From positions 1 through 64,000 of the forward strand of contig CAYPSO010000003.1 in assembly GCA_964413275.1 (NCBI GenBank): 64,000 nucleotides of DNA, written 5' to 3'. Below the pieces are notes generated by a model. That model searched no databases. It was not told where the DNA came from and was given only the letters and a program-made list of their open reading frames with translations. Origin of the DNA: JAABRE01 sp964413275 (GTDB lineage Bacteria; Cyanobacteriota; Cyanobacteriia; Cyanobacteriales; JAABRE01). How positions within the stretch are numbered: position 1 is the first letter of the stretch; each line of letters opens with the position of its first letter. The position numbers and the translations under genes are program-made. Below, one piece after another: positions 62,688 through 64,000 of this stretch.

Positions 62688-62828
62688 TAGGGTGCGTCAG
62701 ACAAATAAATTATTGATAAATTCCCATTACCTGAAAAATCTGACGCACCTTACTGGACTGTTTCAGTTAAAAGTGTGCATTAGTAGGGTGGGCAATGCCC
62801 ACCAAATCATAAAGACAATCAAAATTCT
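62688..62828. repeat. Repeat cluster after the EF-G paralogue
   Basis: A GTAGGGTGCGTCAGA inverted repeat (62688-62702 with 62739-62753) is followed by a 19-bp segment (62754-62772) identical to the inverse of 22132-22150, and a palindrome with its extended flank (62783-62828). The remaining 62829-63038 is AT- and C-rich and shows no gene. Confidence 0.85.
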
Positions 62829-63038
62829 CTAAAAAAACTCTCTCCTTCTCTGGTAAAGAATGATAGTAAACTTGAATTTTTTGGTCTATTTCTGGTGGAT
62901 AAGGTCTTATTTGCTTAAAAGTGCTTATTTTCCTCCCATTTTTGCCTTTCTATCCACTTATTATCTCTTAATTTCCCAACTTTGACATTTTATTTAATCC
63001 TCATTCCTAAGCATTTATCAATGTTTAATCTTTAATGT

Positions 63039-63995
63039 TCAATGATAATATTTGTCTTCGTAGGAGCGATCGTAAATATAACCCCAATCCCTATTCTTAC
63101 CTAAAGTTTTACGCACCACATTCATGGTTCTAGCTAAAAGATAATTAGATTGTTGAGTAGTGGCAGCAGGCAAATAATTAAAACCGAGTTTCAATACACT
63201 ACTGACGACACCAATAAAGCTTTCTAACACATTTTTATTTTCTAAGAAAAAACGCACTGTATAATCAACAAATATCGGTTGCCAACTAATTTGATGATTG
63301 CCATCGTACTGTTGATAACGCTGGATTAATACAGGTAAATGGTCGCGATGTTGTTCGATTTTGGCAATGGCTGCTTCGGGATTTTCGGGAGCAAAATAAT
63401 TTTTAATTACACTCCGAGCAAAATCTTCCACCCGATCTGATTCAGAAAAAGTGGAAAAATATAAATTGGAATGGGATTTGGCTAAACCATAACCAGAACC
63501 TAAATAGAGGGTTGCCTGGCCGCTAACATAACTTTCAATCCAGCCTCCAGCTATGCCCATGCGAGCATTTAAGAGTTTATTGTCTTTTAACCAAGGGCGA
63601 GTGCTAGGCATTAACTTAAATTGGGGTTGAGAATGCCAAATTTTTTCGGCTTCGGGTTGATAAAAATGGCTCACCCCTGCCCCTAAATCCTTGGTGGCAT
63701 CTTCTAGCACAGGAGATAAACGATAAATTGCTGGAGGCATCAAATCTGGCTCTCTCACTCCGTGACGAATCATCGTATAGTAATCGGGTACGACACAAAT
63801 CACATATTGCCCCACATAGGTATCTTGTTGGCTTACTTGGGCTTGATAAAAGGGAGATTGAATAATCGTTTTGGCGGTGGCTTCATTAGTAAAAACAAAA
63901 GGAACTAAATTTTCCACCGGTGGCGGTTGCAATTGCATTTTTTGATAAGCTGAGGTGTATTCAGTAAAAGCTAATTCCCCATAAACTAAAGCCAT
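63039..63995 (-). CDS. Conserved-looking protein of unknown function, possibly incomplete
   Basis: 318 residues in the visible frame. No signal peptide, and one moderately hydrophobic stretch (about 257-272, ESFIGVVSSVLKLGFN). Aromatic-rich motifs include YVICVVPDYYTMIRHG and GMAGGWIES-like GIAGGWIESY, and a charged tail (DRSYEDKYYH). I do not recognise the family. The ATG is 5 bp from the window's edge, so no ribosome site can be checked and the protein may start further upstream. Confidence 0.7.
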   Translation of the reverse strand: MALVYGELAFTEYTSAYQKMQLQPPPVENLVPFVFTNEATAKTIIQSPFYQAQVSQQDTYVGQYVICVVPDYYTMIRHGVREPDLMPPAIYRLSPVLEDATKDLGAGVSHFYQPEAEKIWHSQPQFKLMPSTRPWLKDNKLLNARMGIAGGWIESYVSGQATLYLGSGYGLAKSHSNLYFSTFSESDRVEDFARSVIKNYFAPENPEAAIAKIEQHRDHLPVLIQRYQQYDGNHQISWQPIFVDYTVRFFLENKNVLESFIGVVSSVLKLGFNYLPAATTQQSNYLLARTMNVVRKTLGKNRDWGYIYDRSYEDKYYH

Positions 63996-64000
63996 AAATC

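Overview
The window is chromosomal DNA from an AT-rich unicellular cyanobacterium. Evidence: many GCGATCGC (HIP1-type) octamers, a ferrochelatase with a C-terminal chlorophyll-binding helix, sqdB for sulfolipid, a FutA-type ferric-binding protein, an SLH-containing porin, a ThiD2-ThiE fusion, several cyanobacterial families of unknown function (DUF1517, DUF928 and DUF3172 types), and minor pilins. The gene content suggests the Geminocystis / Cyanobacterium relatives, but this is inference. A 100-N scaffold gap lies at 37825-37924.

Layout. 1-8 kb: heptamer repeat array, membrane protein, 2Fe-2S ferredoxin, DUF1517 protein, thiS-thiE, a membrane-anchored PD-(D/E)XK nuclease-like protein, a GH57 enzyme and a Rieske oxygenase. 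8-20 kb: TetR regulator, orphan membrane fusion protein, futA, a small Rieske ferredoxin, SDR, iron-uptake-type porin, GDP-fucose synthase, sqdB and an RTX protein; inverted copies of a repeat bracket the last two. 20-25.4 kb: ispE, a 51-residue membrane protein, O-antigen-ligase-like protein, J-domain protein and a compact S13 carboxypeptidase. 29.2-36.6 kb: glmS, DUF3172 and DUF928 proteins, integrase remnant, tRNA-Leu(CAA) overlapping an M48 protease gene, sufA-like gene, DUF4126-like protein and hemH. 36.6-43.6 kb: TnpB element (with the gap), rpmB and a five-gene minor-pilin operon. 43.8-64 kb: BrkB protein, a transporter-HEAT protein plus cNMP-binding protein, pgm, a chimeric small gene, a REC-GGDEF-EAL and hybrid kinase operon, a CorC-type protein, a methylglyoxal synthase-diacylglycerol kinase fusion, a CDF transporter, a TPR protein, an EF-G paralogue and an unknown protein.

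The most notable structure is at 25519-29187. A 3.67-kb segment is bounded by 27-bp inverted repeats (one mismatch) that begin TGT and end ACA. Its right end lies exactly 25 bp downstream of the glmS stop codon, which is the classical Tn7 insertion point. Just inside the left end are three spaced direct repeats that look like TnsB sites and a broken gene whose translation carries TnsD signatures. tnsA, tnsB and tnsC are gone. The cargo is a toxin-antitoxin-like gene pair with its own promoter and operator, a 5'-truncated ORF and a decayed Ser/Thr kinase-TPR gene. I read this as an immobilised Tn7-like island at attTn7.

The window is also rich in small repeats: about nine palindromes around GGGTGGGCAATGCCCACC, GTAGGGG...CCCCTAC palindromes, GTAGGGTGCG inverted repeats and heptameric tandem arrays. 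Several have altered coding sequence. A heptamer array supplies a stop codon, GC-rich repeats are inserted in frame in tnpB and in a pilin gene, and a copied pgm 3' end forms the tail of a small gene.
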